A DNA stretch of 64,000 bases. Source: Lentisphaerota bacterium. Lineage in GTDB: Bacteria > Verrucomicrobiota > Kiritimatiellia > UBA8416 > JAIOPI01. Both the position numbers and the translations under genes were made by a program. The stretch lies in the NCBI GenBank assembly GCA_021413965.1, contig JAIOPI010000038.1, positions 27,484 to 91,483 of the forward strand, written 5' to 3'. This document shows, in pieces, positions 44,361 to 55,266 of this stretch (position 1 is the stretch's first letter; every line of letters begins with the position of its first letter). Under the pieces are notes generated by a model. It worked only from the letters and a program-made list of their open reading frames with translations. It was not told the DNA's origin and did not search any database.

Positions 44361-44390
44361 TTGAATGGGCTGTATCTGTAAGGAAATAAT
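44361..44390 (+). promoter_or_regulatory. Promoter of the DUF6088 gene
   Basis: TTGAAT (44,361-44,366) and AATAAT (44,385-44,390) are separated by 18 bp. The -10 box lies within the left arm and loop of the palindrome at 44,376-44,407, so a protein bound to the palindrome would block it. The coding start is 34 bp downstream. Confidence 0.5.
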
Positions 44391-44407
44391 GCCATATTTC
44401 CTTACAG
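44376..44407. promoter_or_regulatory. Perfect 13-bp inverted repeat, likely operator
   Basis: CTGTAAGGAAATA and its exact complement TATTTCCTTACAG are separated by ATGCCA. The site is AT-rich in a GC-rich genome, overlaps the predicted -10 box and ends 16 bp before the antitoxin start. AbiEi-type antitoxins repress their own operons by binding inverted repeats, so autoregulation is the simplest reading. Confidence 0.75.
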
Positions 44408-44423
44408 AATGTGGGTTTATTGA

Positions 44424-45035
44424 ATGAAGCAAGGTGTTGAAAATAAGGTGGTTAGTAGGATGTACGGCAATGGCAGGGGGTGGGCATTTTCCCCAATGGA
44501 TTTCAGCGGGCTTGGAACCCGTACGGCCATTGACGTGACCTTGCACCGCCTTGTCGCGCGCGGCACCATCCGTCGCGTGATCCGCGGCATCTATGACTAT
44601 CCTCGATACAGTAAACGGCTGAATCGGGTGCTGACTCCGGACATAGACCAAGTGGCGCGTGCCTTGGCGCGGAAGTTCGGTTGGCGGATTCAGGCGACCG
44701 GCACCGCCGCTCTGAACCTCCTGGGGCTGTCCACGCAGGTGCTGGGGCGCTTGGCCTACCTCTCCGACGGTCCAGACCGTTCCTACGCCATCGGGGGACA
44801 AGAACTTGTCTTCAAGCACACGGCGTTGAAGGAAGCCGGATTCAAGTGGCGGGAGAGTTCGCTGTTGGTTCAGGCCGTGAAAACCCTCGGCCCGACAAGG
44901 ATCACCGCAGACACGGTCCGGAAATTGCGCGGCGTTCTCAGCGATGACCTGAAAGCAAAGGTTTTGAAGGATACGAGGACGGCAAGCGGGTGGATTCGCG
45001 ATACGATTCTACAGATCTGCCGGGAGACCTCGTAA
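44424..45035 (+). CDS. DUF6088 / AbiEi-type antitoxin
   Basis: A 203-residue protein of the DUF6088 family, related to AbiEi antitoxins of type IV toxin-antitoxin systems. The N-terminal winged helix (TAIDVTLHRLVARGTIRRVIRGIYDYPRYS, split as TAIDVTLHRLVARG and IRRVIRGIYDYP) is the DNA-binding part. The C-terminal half (ALNLLGLSTQVL, YAIGGQELVFKHT) is the antitoxin-like domain. Its start is set by ATG 44,424 after the operator. A partner toxin of the AbiEii nucleotidyltransferase type would be expected downstream but is absent: only a broken gene on the other strand follows. It may be an orphan regulator or act on a toxin elsewhere. The family call rests on pattern memory. Confidence 0.75.
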   Translation: MKQGVENKVVSRMYGNGRGWAFSPMDFSGLGTRTAIDVTLHRLVARGTIRRVIRGIYDYPRYSKRLNRVLTPDIDQVARALARKFGWRIQATGTAALNLLGLSTQVLGRLAYLSDGPDRSYAIGGQELVFKHTALKEAGFKWRESSLLVQAVKTLGPTRITADTVRKLRGVLSDDLKAKVLKDTRTASGWIRDTILQICRETS

Positions 45036-45039
45036 TGGA

Positions 45040-45210
45040 CCGCATCGCCGCCTGGACCGGATCGGGCCCCCGCAGGCCAACCTGCAGCAGGTCGAGGTAA
45101 ATTTGAGCGTCGCACACGAGGGGAAGTCCGTCAACCGGCCGCAGGGCCTGGAAGACGCTGGCGTCCCGGGCAACGACTAACACGGCGCTCACGGCGATGC
45201 CTTGTGCGGC
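45040..45210 (-). pseudogene. C-terminal remnant of a second AbiEi-type gene
   Basis: On the minus strand, about 50 residues read AVLVVARDASVFQALRPVDG, then LPLVCDAQIYLDLLQVGLRG and PDPVQAAM. The string around LPLVCDAQIYLDLL resembles the conserved C-terminal end of AbiEi-family antitoxins (usually LPxVSxxQxYLDL). The frame is closed by a TAG about 9 bp upstream of the GTG at 45,216, so no N-terminal part exists. It lies between the DUF6088 gene and hsdM and looks like a leftover from an earlier insertion. Confidence 0.5.
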
Positions 45211-45266
45211 AGGCACGAAGATGCAAGACTAGGTCTGAATCTTCAAACACGATAGGTACGGACGCG

Positions 45267-46886
45267 ATGGCCAGACTCAATTCGAGCGGGACGAAAGATT
45301 CCACCGCCAATCTCGGCTTCGAAGCCAAGCTCTGGCTCACCGCCGACAAGCTCCGCAACAACATGGACGCGGCGGAGTATAAGCACGTCGTCCTCGGCCT
45401 CATCTTCCTCAAGTACATCTCCGACACGTTCGAGGAACACCGCGCCAAGCTTTTGGCCGGAAAGGGCGACTACAAGGGCGCGAACCCTGAGGACCAGGAC
45501 GAATACAGGGCTGAGAACGTCTTCTGGGTGCCGCCTGCCGCACGCTGGGGGTACCTGCAAAGCAGCGCCAAGCAGCCCACCATCGGCAAGATCGTGGATG
45601 ACGCCATGGTCGCCATCGAGCGCGATAACCCGCGCCTCAAAGGCGTCCTCCCCAAGGACTACGCCCGCCCCGGCCTCGACAAGCAGCGCCTCGGCGAGCT
45701 GATCGACGTCATCGCCACCATCGAGCTCACCGCCGCCAGCGAGGGCGAGAAGACCCACCGCTCCGTCGATCTGCTCGGTCGCGTTTACGAATATTTCCTC
45801 ACCCGCTTCGCCAGCGCCGAGGGCAAGAACGGCGGCCAGTTCTACACGCCGTCCTGCGTCGTACGCTGCCTGGTCGAGATGCTCGCCCCCTACAAAGGCC
45901 GCATCTACGACCCCTGCTGCGGTTCCGGCGGCATGTTCGTGCAGTCGGAGAAGTTCGTCGAAGCCCACGGCGGCAAGTTGGGCGACATCTCCATCTACGG
46001 CCAGGAGAGCAACGCCACCACCCGCCGCCTCGCCGTCATGAACCTCGCCCTGCGCGGCATCGAAGCCGACTTCGGGGACGAGCACGCCGACACCTTCCGC
46101 CGCGACCTCCATCCCGACCTCCGCGCCGACTACGTCCTTGCCAACCCGCCCTTCAACGATTCCGACTGGTTCCGCAAGGACGACGACGTGCGCTGGCAGT
46201 TCGGCGTCCCGCCCAAGGGCAACGCCAACTTCGCCTGGGTGCAGCACTTCATCCACCACCTCGCGCCCCATGGTATGGCCGGCTTCGTCCTCGCCAATGG
46301 CAGCATGTCATCCAACCAGTCCGGCGAGGGCGACATCCGCCGCGCCCTCATCGAGGCCGACCTCGTGGACTGCATGGTCGCCCTCCCGGGCCAGCTCTTC
46401 TACAGCACGCAGATTCCCGTCTGCCTCTGGTTCCTTTCCCGCGACAAGCGCGGGAAAGGGAGTCGCTCGCTGCGCGATCGATCAGGACACACGCTGTTTA
46501 TCGATGCGCGGAAACTCGGCACCCTCATCGACCGCGTCCACCGCGAGCTGACTGAAGCCGACTTGGCGAAGATCACGGGCACCTACCACGCCTGGCGCTG
46601 TGATTCTTCAACCAAGGACCAAGAACGAAGAACCAAAAACGCCACAGCCGCGTATGCGGATGTGGCAGGCTTCTGCAAATCCGCCACCACCGCGGAAATT
46701 GCCGCGCACGGCCACGTCCTCACGCCCGGCCGTTACGTCGGCGCCGAGGAAGTCGAAGACGACGGCGACCCCTTCGAGGAAAAAATGCCGCGCCTCGTCG
46801 CTGAACTGCTTGGTCAGTTTGCGGAGTCGGCCAAACTGGAGCAGGCCATCAAAGCCAACCTGAAGGGGCTTGGGTATGGCGGGTGA
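45267..46886 (+). CDS. hsdM: Type I restriction-modification, methylase subunit
   Basis: A 539-residue HsdM that methylates adenine in the recognition site and forms M2S and R2M2S complexes. The N-terminal helical domain (FEAKLWLTADKLRNNMDAAE, then YKHVVLGLIFLKYISDTFEE) is the standard one. The SAM motif is IYDPCCGSGGMFVQS (near residue 215) and the catalytic motif is NPPFNDSDW (near residue 292). ATG 45,267 follows no clear Shine-Dalgarno sequence but matches the family N-terminus. Its stop overlaps the hsdS start by 11 bp. The gene uses mostly C-ending codons, as does the phage module, and belongs to the imported element. Confidence 0.95.
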   Translation: MARLNSSGTKDSTANLGFEAKLWLTADKLRNNMDAAEYKHVVLGLIFLKYISDTFEEHRAKLLAGKGDYKGANPEDQDEYRAENVFWVPPAARWGYLQSSAKQPTIGKIVDDAMVAIERDNPRLKGVLPKDYARPGLDKQRLGELIDVIATIELTAASEGEKTHRSVDLLGRVYEYFLTRFASAEGKNGGQFYTPSCVVRCLVEMLAPYKGRIYDPCCGSGGMFVQSEKFVEAHGGKLGDISIYGQESNATTRRLAVMNLALRGIEADFGDEHADTFRRDLHPDLRADYVLANPPFNDSDWFRKDDDVRWQFGVPPKGNANFAWVQHFIHHLAPHGMAGFVLANGSMSSNQSGEGDIRRALIEADLVDCMVALPGQLFYSTQIPVCLWFLSRDKRGKGSRSLRDRSGHTLFIDARKLGTLIDRVHRELTEADLAKITGTYHAWRCDSSTKDQERRTKNATAAYADVAGFCKSATTAEIAAHGHVLTPGRYVGAEEVEDDGDPFEEKMPRLVAELLGQFAESAKLEQAIKANLKGLGYGG

Positions 46887-48159
46887 ATGGCGAGCTAGCA
46901 CTTGGGGCGAGGAAATTTCCCTCGAATACGGCAAGGCGCTTCGGGACTACAACACGGAGCAGGGCGAGTATCGTGTTTTCGGCAGCAACGGTCCGATTGG
47001 TTGGACGGCTAAAGCTCTCGCACCCGGACCTGGCGTTATACTTGGACGAAAGGGTGCTTATCGCGGCATCGAGTTTTCCCGCGAACCTTTCTTCGTCATC
47101 GACACCGCCTACTATGTCGTTCCGAAAGGCGAGTTCGACATGCGGTGGCTCTACTACGCCATCAAGCACCACAAGCTTGGGGAGATCGATGACGGCTCTC
47201 CTATTCCATCAACAACGCGTTCGGCAGTCTATGTTCGTGATTTCGACGTCCCCCCCCTCGCCGAGCAAAAAGCCATCGCGGCGGTGCTGGGGGCGCTGGA
47301 CGAAAAGATCGAGTTGAACCGGCGGATGAACGCGACGCTGGAGGCGATGGCGCGGGCGCTGTTCCAGAGCTGGTTTATTGATTTCGATCCAGTTCGGGCG
47401 AACATGGATCGCAATCAACCCGCACCCGCCGCTTCGCGTCGCCCGCTCCCACAGGGAGAGGGCCGGGGTGAGGGGCGCTTCGCGCTAGACCCCGCCACCG
47501 CCGCCCTCTTCCCCGAGCACTTGGAAGACTCACCGCTCGGACATATTCCGAAAGGGTGGGAAGTGAAGACAGCCGATGAAGTTTCCACTGTGGGAATCGG
47601 GAGGACTCCGCCGCGCATGGAGCATCACTGGTTTTCGGAGAACCAAGCGGACGTGCCTTGGATGTCCATTCGCGACCTTGGTAGCGCCGGTGTCTTCATC
47701 TCGCACACAGCAGAGTTTCTCACCGCTGAAGCCGTCGAGAAGTTCCGCGTGAAAAGGATTCCCGACAACACCGTAGTCCTAAGCTTCAAGCTGACAATGG
47801 GCCGAGTTGCCATCACGGATGGCGAAATGCTGTCGAACGAGGCGATTGCACACTTCCGTTTGAATCCAGAAACGACGTTCGGCTCTGCCTTTCTCTACTG
47901 CTACCTCAAAGGCTTCGGCTACGACCAACTTGGCAGCACTTCGTCCATTGCAACCGCAATCAACTCCGACATGGTTCGCGGAATGCGCGTCCTTGTTCCG
48001 CCAAAAGGAATCGCTGAAGCGTTTGAGCGAATGGTCAACCCGCTGTTCACGCAGATGAAGAACATTCAGAAACAATCCCGCACCCTCGCAACCCTGCGCG
48101 ACACGCTGCTGCCGAAGCTGCTGAGCGGGGAGTTGCGGGTAGCGGAGGCAGCAGCTTGA
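46876..48159 (+). CDS. hsdS: Type I restriction-modification, specificity subunit
   Basis: A 427-residue HsdS with two target-recognition domains that read the two halves of the split recognition site. TRD1 spans about residues 1-115, the first conserved coiled-coil about 120-165 (LAEQKAIAAVLGALDEKIEL), TRD2 about 220-375, and the second coiled-coil the end (MKNIQKQSRTLATLRDTLLP). The spacer between them has the odd string SRRPLPQGEGRGEGRFA, the translation of a REP-like DNA repeat. The ATG at 46,876 lies inside the hsdM end. The target sequence cannot be predicted. Confidence 0.9.
   Translation: MAGEWRASTWGEEISLEYGKALRDYNTEQGEYRVFGSNGPIGWTAKALAPGPGVILGRKGAYRGIEFSREPFFVIDTAYYVVPKGEFDMRWLYYAIKHHKLGEIDDGSPIPSTTRSAVYVRDFDVPPLAEQKAIAAVLGALDEKIELNRRMNATLEAMARALFQSWFIDFDPVRANMDRNQPAPAASRRPLPQGEGRGEGRFALDPATAALFPEHLEDSPLGHIPKGWEVKTADEVSTVGIGRTPPRMEHHWFSENQADVPWMSIRDLGSAGVFISHTAEFLTAEAVEKFRVKRIPDNTVVLSFKLTMGRVAITDGEMLSNEAIAHFRLNPETTFGSAFLYCYLKGFGYDQLGSTSSIATAINSDMVRGMRVLVPPKGIAEAFERMVNPLFTQMKNIQKQSRTLATLRDTLLPKLLSGELRVAEAAA
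47438..47478. repeat. REP-like repeat in frame within hsdS
   Basis: The DNA around CCGCTCCCACAGGGAGAGG and GCCGGGGTGAGGGGCG matches a widespread class of bacterial short interspersed repeats, whose translation is commonly (S/R)PLPxGEGxGEG. Here it is inserted in frame in the loop between the first coiled-coil and second target domain of HsdS, where extra residues are tolerated. Confidence 0.7.
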
Positions 48160-48229
48160 ACAGCAGTCTGGATCGGCGAAGGGCCCGGCTTTTGGCTGTA
48201 ATGCGCTACACATGACGATAGTCAGTAAC

Positions 48230-48285
48230 TCGCCACACGTGGCGAATAGAGTTGATATTGCGTCGTAAGTCGCCATAGTTGGCGA
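48230..48285. promoter_or_regulatory. Twin palindromic operators upstream of hipBA
   Basis: The 16-bp palindrome TCGCCANNNNTGGCGA occurs twice, at 48,230-48,245 (spacer CACG) and 48,270-48,285 (spacer TAGT). Their centres are 40 bp apart, close to four helical turns, and the second ends 3 bp before the hipB ATG. This is the arrangement expected for binding by HipB dimers, as in the well-studied HipB operators, though the half-site differs. Confidence 0.85.
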
Positions 48286-48288
48286 CAT

Positions 48289-48642
48289 ATGAAAGTCACC
48301 GCGCAATTGACCGATGAAAGCATTTTGAAGGAATTGGGCGGGCGGCTGGCCGGTGCCCGGCTCGCACGGAACCTGACGCAGGCGGCGCTGGCGGACCAGG
48401 CGGGGGTGTCGAAGCGGACGGTGGAGCGGCTGGAGTCGGGTGCGGTGGCGACCCACCTGTCGGTCTTCTTGCGCGTGTGCCGCGTGCTGGGCTTGCTGGA
48501 GGGTTTCGACAGCCTGATCCCCCAGCCAGCGGTGAGCCCGATGGCCCAATTGGAGCAGGCGGGCCGGAAGCGCCAGCGGGCGACCGGTAAGAAAAAGGCG
48601 GCGGCGACGCCAAAAAAGTGGACGTGGGGTGAGTCGCCATGA
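48289..48642 (+). CDS. hipB: HipB-type antitoxin, XRE helix-turn-helix
   Basis: A 117-residue antitoxin and repressor. The XRE-type HTH spans about residues 18-75 (ARLARNLTQAALADQAGVSK, then RTVERLESG). A basic, Lys/Arg-rich tail (RKRQRATGKKKAAATPKK) follows and may touch DNA or the toxin. It would neutralise HipA and repress the pair through the two palindromes directly upstream. The stop overlaps the hipA start (ATGA), so the two are translationally coupled. The fit to HipB comes from context as much as from sequence, since XRE domains are common. Confidence 0.88.
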   Translation: MKVTAQLTDESILKELGGRLAGARLARNLTQAALADQAGVSKRTVERLESGAVATHLSVFLRVCRVLGLLEGFDSLIPQPAVSPMAQLEQAGRKRQRATGKKKAAATPKKWTWGESP

Positions 48643-49939
48643 TCGCCCGGGTTCAGCTCTGGGGCCGCACCATCGGCGCCGTCTCGCTCGAAGCCGGGCG
48701 CGACGTGGCGGCGTTTCAATACGACGCCGAGTTTGCCCGCAGCGGAATCGAGTTGTCACCGCTGGCGATGCCGCTGGGCGAGCGGGTGTATGAGTTTCCC
48801 GCGCTGCCGAGGGGCACCTTTCACGGCCTGCCGGGGCTGCTGGCCGATTCGTTGCCGGACAAGTTCGGCAACGCCCTGATCGACGCGTGGCTGGCCACGC
48901 AGGGCCGGACGCCGGAGAGCTTCCATGCGGTGGAGCGCCTCTGCTACATCGGCACGCGCGGCATGGGCGCACTGGAGTTTGCGCCGGTGCTGGGGCCGCA
49001 GGCGCGGATGGCGACGAAGATCGAGATTGATGCGCTGGTGCGGCTGGCGGGCGAGGTGCTGACGCACCGCGGCGATTTGCAGGGCCATTTTCACGAGGCC
49101 GGGAAGGCGCAGGCGCTGCGCGACATTCTGCGCGTGGGCACGTCAGCCGGCGGCGCGCGCGCCAAGGCCGTGATCGCGTGGAATCGCGCCACAAACGAAG
49201 TGCGCTCCGGCCAGCTCGCGGCGGGCGAGGGCTTCGATTACTGGCTGCTGAAGTTCGACGGCGTGGCGGGCAACAAGGACAAGGAACTCGAAGATCCAAA
49301 AGGCTACGGCGCCATCGAGTATGCCTATCACCTGATGGCGAAAGCGGCTGGCATCACGATGAGCGAATGCCGGCTGCTGGAGGAAAACGGGCGGCGCCAT
49401 TTCATGACCAAACGGTTCGACCGGCTGGCCGGCGGGGCCAAGCTGCACATGCAGTCGCTTGGCGCCCTGGCCCATTTCGATTTCAACCAGGCCGGCGCGT
49501 ATGCCTACGAGCAGGCGCTGCTGACGATCCGGCAGCTTAAGCTGCCGATGGCGGCGGTGGAGGAGCAGTTCCGGCGGATGGTGTTCAATATCGTGGCGCG
49601 GAATCAGGACGACCATGTGAAGAACATCGCGTTCCTCATGGATCAGCAGGGCTCGTGGTCGCTCGCACCGGCCTTTGACGTGACCTACAGCTATAATCCG
49701 TCGGGCTCCTGGACGGCGACGCACCAGATGACGCTGAACGGAAAGCGGGATGGGTTTGCGCTGGACGATTTCGAAGCCTGCGCGAAAGCGGCGGTGATGA
49801 AACGCGGCCGCGCCGTGACGATCATCGCGGAGGTGCAGGCGGCGGTGAAGCGCTGGCCGGAGTTTGCGGCGGAGGCGCGGCTTACCGACGACTGGCGCGA
49901 CAGAATCCAAAAGACGCATCGGCTGACGTTCCCGAAAAC

Positions 49940-49943
<4 letters not shown>
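48639..49943 (+). CDS. hipA: HipA-type serine/threonine kinase toxin
   Basis: A 434-residue HipA-fold kinase. In E. coli, HipA phosphorylates glutamyl-tRNA synthetase and stops translation. The N-subdomain is about residues 1-120. The P-loop-like GTSAGGARAKAVIAW (about 167-181) supplies the Ser that can be autophosphorylated. DYWLLKFDG and FMTKRFDR follow. The catalytic loop is IVARNQDDHVKNIAF (near 323) and the metal-binding part is LAPAFDVTYSYNP. All key residues appear intact, so the toxin should be active. The stop overlaps the hsdR start by 4 bp, which couples the toxin to the restriction subunit. Confidence 0.93.
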
Positions 49944-53104
<3,161 letters not shown>

Positions 53105-53421
53105 GTGCACGGGGGAGTTTTTTCTGTTGACGCTGTGGCGTTTGGTTTCCTAGCGTTACGGTAGGAAAATAAGGCGACAGAAACGAAGCGTGGCGTCAAA
53201 GCATTCAACCTAAGACCGCGCTGACTGCCCGGCAAAGCCGGTAGGGCGCGGGCGCAACACAAACACACTTTCTCATGTTTGCTAACAACCAACCGACTCG
53301 AAGCTCCGATCCTGCCATGGGCCGCGGCGTGTCGTAGCGGCACCCGCCGGCATTTACAGCCGGCACCATGGCAAGAGCTGAAAAGCCCGACGAGTCACCA
53401 AGTGTGTGCGTGACGCGCTGA
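53105..53421. other. 317-bp non-coding region with several dyads
   Basis: No gene is seen. The region has a TTTCCTA/TAGGAAA inverted repeat (53,146-53,168), a CCGGC-AAA-GCCGG hairpin near 53,228, a GCCGGC-N7-GCCGGC hairpin at 53,346-53,364, and an outer TTGACGC ... GCGTCAA pair near 53,127 and 53,194. A small RNA or a long regulated leader for the next gene is possible. Confidence 0.45.
53127..53168 (+). promoter_or_regulatory. Candidate promoter with overlapping inverted repeat
   Basis: TTGACG (53,127-53,132) and TAGCGT (53,151-53,156) are 18 bp apart. The inverted repeat TTTCCTA-N9-TAGGAAA (53,146-53,168) covers the weak -10 box, a typical operator position. It could drive the 401-aa gene that starts at 53,422. 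Confidence 0.35.
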
Positions 53422-54627
53422 ATGACCGCCCCGCCGTTGACCGTAACGGCAGGACGGGGGAACGACGCCACCCGATGGAGGTGGGTCATGATCGTCCTGG
53501 CGTGGATCATCTCGTTTGCGTTCCCGTATCCCGCGAAGTGCACGCGGGAAGTCCTGCTGAAAATGCTGCGCGAATTCGCCGCAGAATGGCCGGGCTGGGA
53601 GACCTTCCCGTGGCGCATCACCCGCGACATCCACCAGCTGATCGACGACCCGCCCGTCAACTTCCACTACCTCATGACCCAATTCTGGCTGACGGCCTAC
53701 GCCTGCCACGTGGTGCTCACCGAAACGTTCGCCAGCCAGGAGGATCTCCTGGACATGATGATCCGGGAGCGCTTCGAGTTCGTGGGTGTCTTCCGGCATC
53801 ACCTCATCACGGCGCTGCAATACCTGCGGGACCAGGAAGGCAAGGCCTACATCCCCGACTGCACGGGCATTGAGGAAGGGCACCTGGGGGTCACCCAGGA
53901 GGAACTCGCTCGTCGCAGACGCGTCTTCCGCGAGGCGGTCGAGCGCGGGGCGCGGGAAACCGTGCGCGTATTGAACTACGCCAGCCAGGCAACCGATATG
54001 AACAAGCGCGTCTCCGGGCGGACCCTCAGGGCCTGGGCGCAGGGCGACGATATGCCGAGTCCGCAGGAACTGCAGGTGGTGCTGTCGCAGGAGAACGGCC
54101 TGACCGTGATCTCGCCGACGCGGGAAGAGCGCGCACAGTTCGCGCGGGTCAAGAAGACGATCCCGCGGCTGCTCGTCCATGGGTTGAGCGCCCAGTCGCT
54201 GCGACGCCCTGAAGAGCCCGGGACCGCCGCTCCGTTGCCGACCGTTCCGGATCCCGAGGTCGCCATGCCGCCGGAACCGAAACCGGACGTTGCCCCACCG
54301 CCATCGGTCAAGTTGGCGAAGGCGAGCATCATCGGCGACTTCATGGGCATCCGATTCGGCACGGAGGTCGTCGAATTGTCCAACCGCCCCAAGCCGCGGG
54401 CGTTCCTGCGGTTCCTTCACAAGCGCCTGGCGAACTCGCCCGAGCGCGATTTCTACGTGGAGGAAATGCGGGAGGCCTTCAATGCCGAGATCCCCGACAG
54501 CCATGCCAAGCGGCGTTGGACGTCGGACCGCTTCCGCGAAGACTTGTTCAAGGGACTCGAGCAGAAGTTCGACCTTCTGTTCGAAACCCTGGATAAGTCC
54601 TCCGGCCATTACCGTCTGAAGTTCTAG
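53422..54627 (+). CDS. Hypothetical protein with possible C-terminal winged helix
   Basis: A 401-residue protein that I do not recognise. Residues ~20-190 are helical and rich in aromatic and charged residues (WPGWETFPWRITRDIHQLID, MIRERFEFVGVFRHHLITAL). Residues ~265-305 form a Pro-rich linker. The last ~85 residues (KPRAFLRFLHKRLANSPERD, then RRWTSDRFREDLFKGLEQKF) look like a small helical or winged-helix module. It stands alone between the restriction locus and a strong terminator, just ahead of the phage-like operon, where elements often keep a regulator. ATG 53,422 is the first start; ATG 53,488 is possible. Confidence 0.6.
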   Translation: MTAPPLTVTAGRGNDATRWRWVMIVLAWIISFAFPYPAKCTREVLLKMLREFAAEWPGWETFPWRITRDIHQLIDDPPVNFHYLMTQFWLTAYACHVVLTETFASQEDLLDMMIRERFEFVGVFRHHLITALQYLRDQEGKAYIPDCTGIEEGHLGVTQEELARRRRVFREAVERGARETVRVLNYASQATDMNKRVSGRTLRAWAQGDDMPSPQELQVVLSQENGLTVISPTREERAQFARVKKTIPRLLVHGLSAQSLRRPEEPGTAAPLPTVPDPEVAMPPEPKPDVAPPPSVKLAKASIIGDFMGIRFGTEVVELSNRPKPRAFLRFLHKRLANSPERDFYVEEMREAFNAEIPDSHAKRRWTSDRFREDLFKGLEQKFDLLFETLDKSSGHYRLKF

Positions 54628-54643
54628 GCGCGTTGCGGGTATC

Positions 54644-54694
54644 AGGACCGTCTGTCCGTGGAGCCTTTCCACGGCGGGCGGTCCTTTTTGTTTT
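54644..54694 (+). terminator. Rho-independent terminator
   Basis: The arms AGGACCG ... TCCGTGGA and TCCACGG ... CGGTCCT form a long, nearly continuous stem, followed by TTTTTGTTTT. It lies 17 bp after the stop of the 401-aa gene and separates it from the early operon. Confidence 0.88.
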
Positions 54695-54724
54695 CAGGGT
54701 CGCAGACTCGCCGCCCGGCGGTCT

Positions 54725-54811
54725 TTCCATCGTGCTTCCACCGCTTTCCATGCTGCTTCCACACGCTTTCCACATTCCTTCCACGTCGGCTCCATGCCGT
54801 TTCCACGCGGC
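54725..54811. repeat. Array of eight 11-bp iterons (TTCCA units)
   Basis: TTCCA starts at 54,725, 54,736, 54,746, 54,757, 54,768, 54,779, 54,790 (as CTCCA) and 54,801; the steps are 11, 10, 11, 11, 11, 11 and 11 bp. Units read TTCCATCGTGC, TTCCACCGCT, TTCCATGCTGC, TTCCACACGCT, TTCCACATTCC, TTCCACGTCGG, CTCCATGCCGT, TTCCACGCGGC. The fifth base is always followed by T or C. The spacing puts every unit on one face of the helix. The array lies in non-coding DNA between the terminator and the first gene of the replication operon, where an origin or a control site is expected. Confidence 0.8.
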
Positions 54812-54915
54812 ACGCGAGCAGGGAATAACAGGAAGTCTCATCATCACCACAGTCAACAGCACGGTGGTCCGTGGCACGCAGGACGCAACAAAGCACGAAG
54901 CTAGGAGAGGGCACC

Positions 54916-55266
54916 ATGAGCGATCTGACGGGCGAGTTACTGGCGGCAGTGGTGGCGGCGACGCCGGAGCAGAAGGCGGCCGCCTTGCGGCTGCTGAGAG
55001 GGGAGACCGCGGCGCCCGCGCCCCGCGTGGCGGAGCCCTTCCTGACGTTGGTAGCCTGCGCGCGGCAGTTGGGGGTCAGCGCCTGCTCGCTGTGGCGCTG
55101 GGGCGTGCCGGGCCACGAACTCGGCGGCCGGCGCAAGTTCCGGATGTCGGAAGTCGAGGCGTACCTGGCGAGCGACGCCTTCAAGCAACGGGCCGCCGAA
55201 CTTCGCAAAGAGGATCGGGCGCGGCGCCGCGATTCCGCCGGCACGACATCGAAGGGAGCGCCATGA
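54916..55266 (+). CDS. Small HTH protein, excisionase-like
   Basis: A 116-residue protein with a helix-turn-helix of the MerR/excisionase kind (FLTLVACARQLGVSACSLWR, then WGVPGHELGGRRKFRMSEVE) at about residues 44-90. The pattern of an HTH followed by a wing ending in GGRRKFRMSEVEAYL is typical of Xis-type and AlpA-type factors, which bend DNA at attachment sites or control excision. Its N-terminal helix (AVVAATPEQKAAALRLLRGE) may dimerise. GGAGAGG lies before ATG 54,916. It is the first gene of the operon, 105 bp after the iteron array, and overlaps the nuclease gene by 4 bp. Xis versus transcription factor is open. Confidence 0.72.
   Translation: MSDLTGELLAAVVAATPEQKAAALRLLRGETAAPAPRVAEPFLTLVACARQLGVSACSLWRWGVPGHELGGRRKFRMSEVEAYLASDAFKQRAAELRKEDRARRRDSAGTTSKGAP

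Noticed and set aside
54725..54811. A CRISPR array
   Set aside because: The 11-bp period is far too short, and there are no distinct repeat and spacer units or cas genes; the Cas4-like nuclease belongs to a phage recombination module.
54633..55262. Long N-terminal extension of the Cas4-like nuclease frame
   Set aside because: The frame upstream of 55,263 runs through the terminator, the iterons and the HTH gene; the ATGA overlap at 55,263 is the real start.
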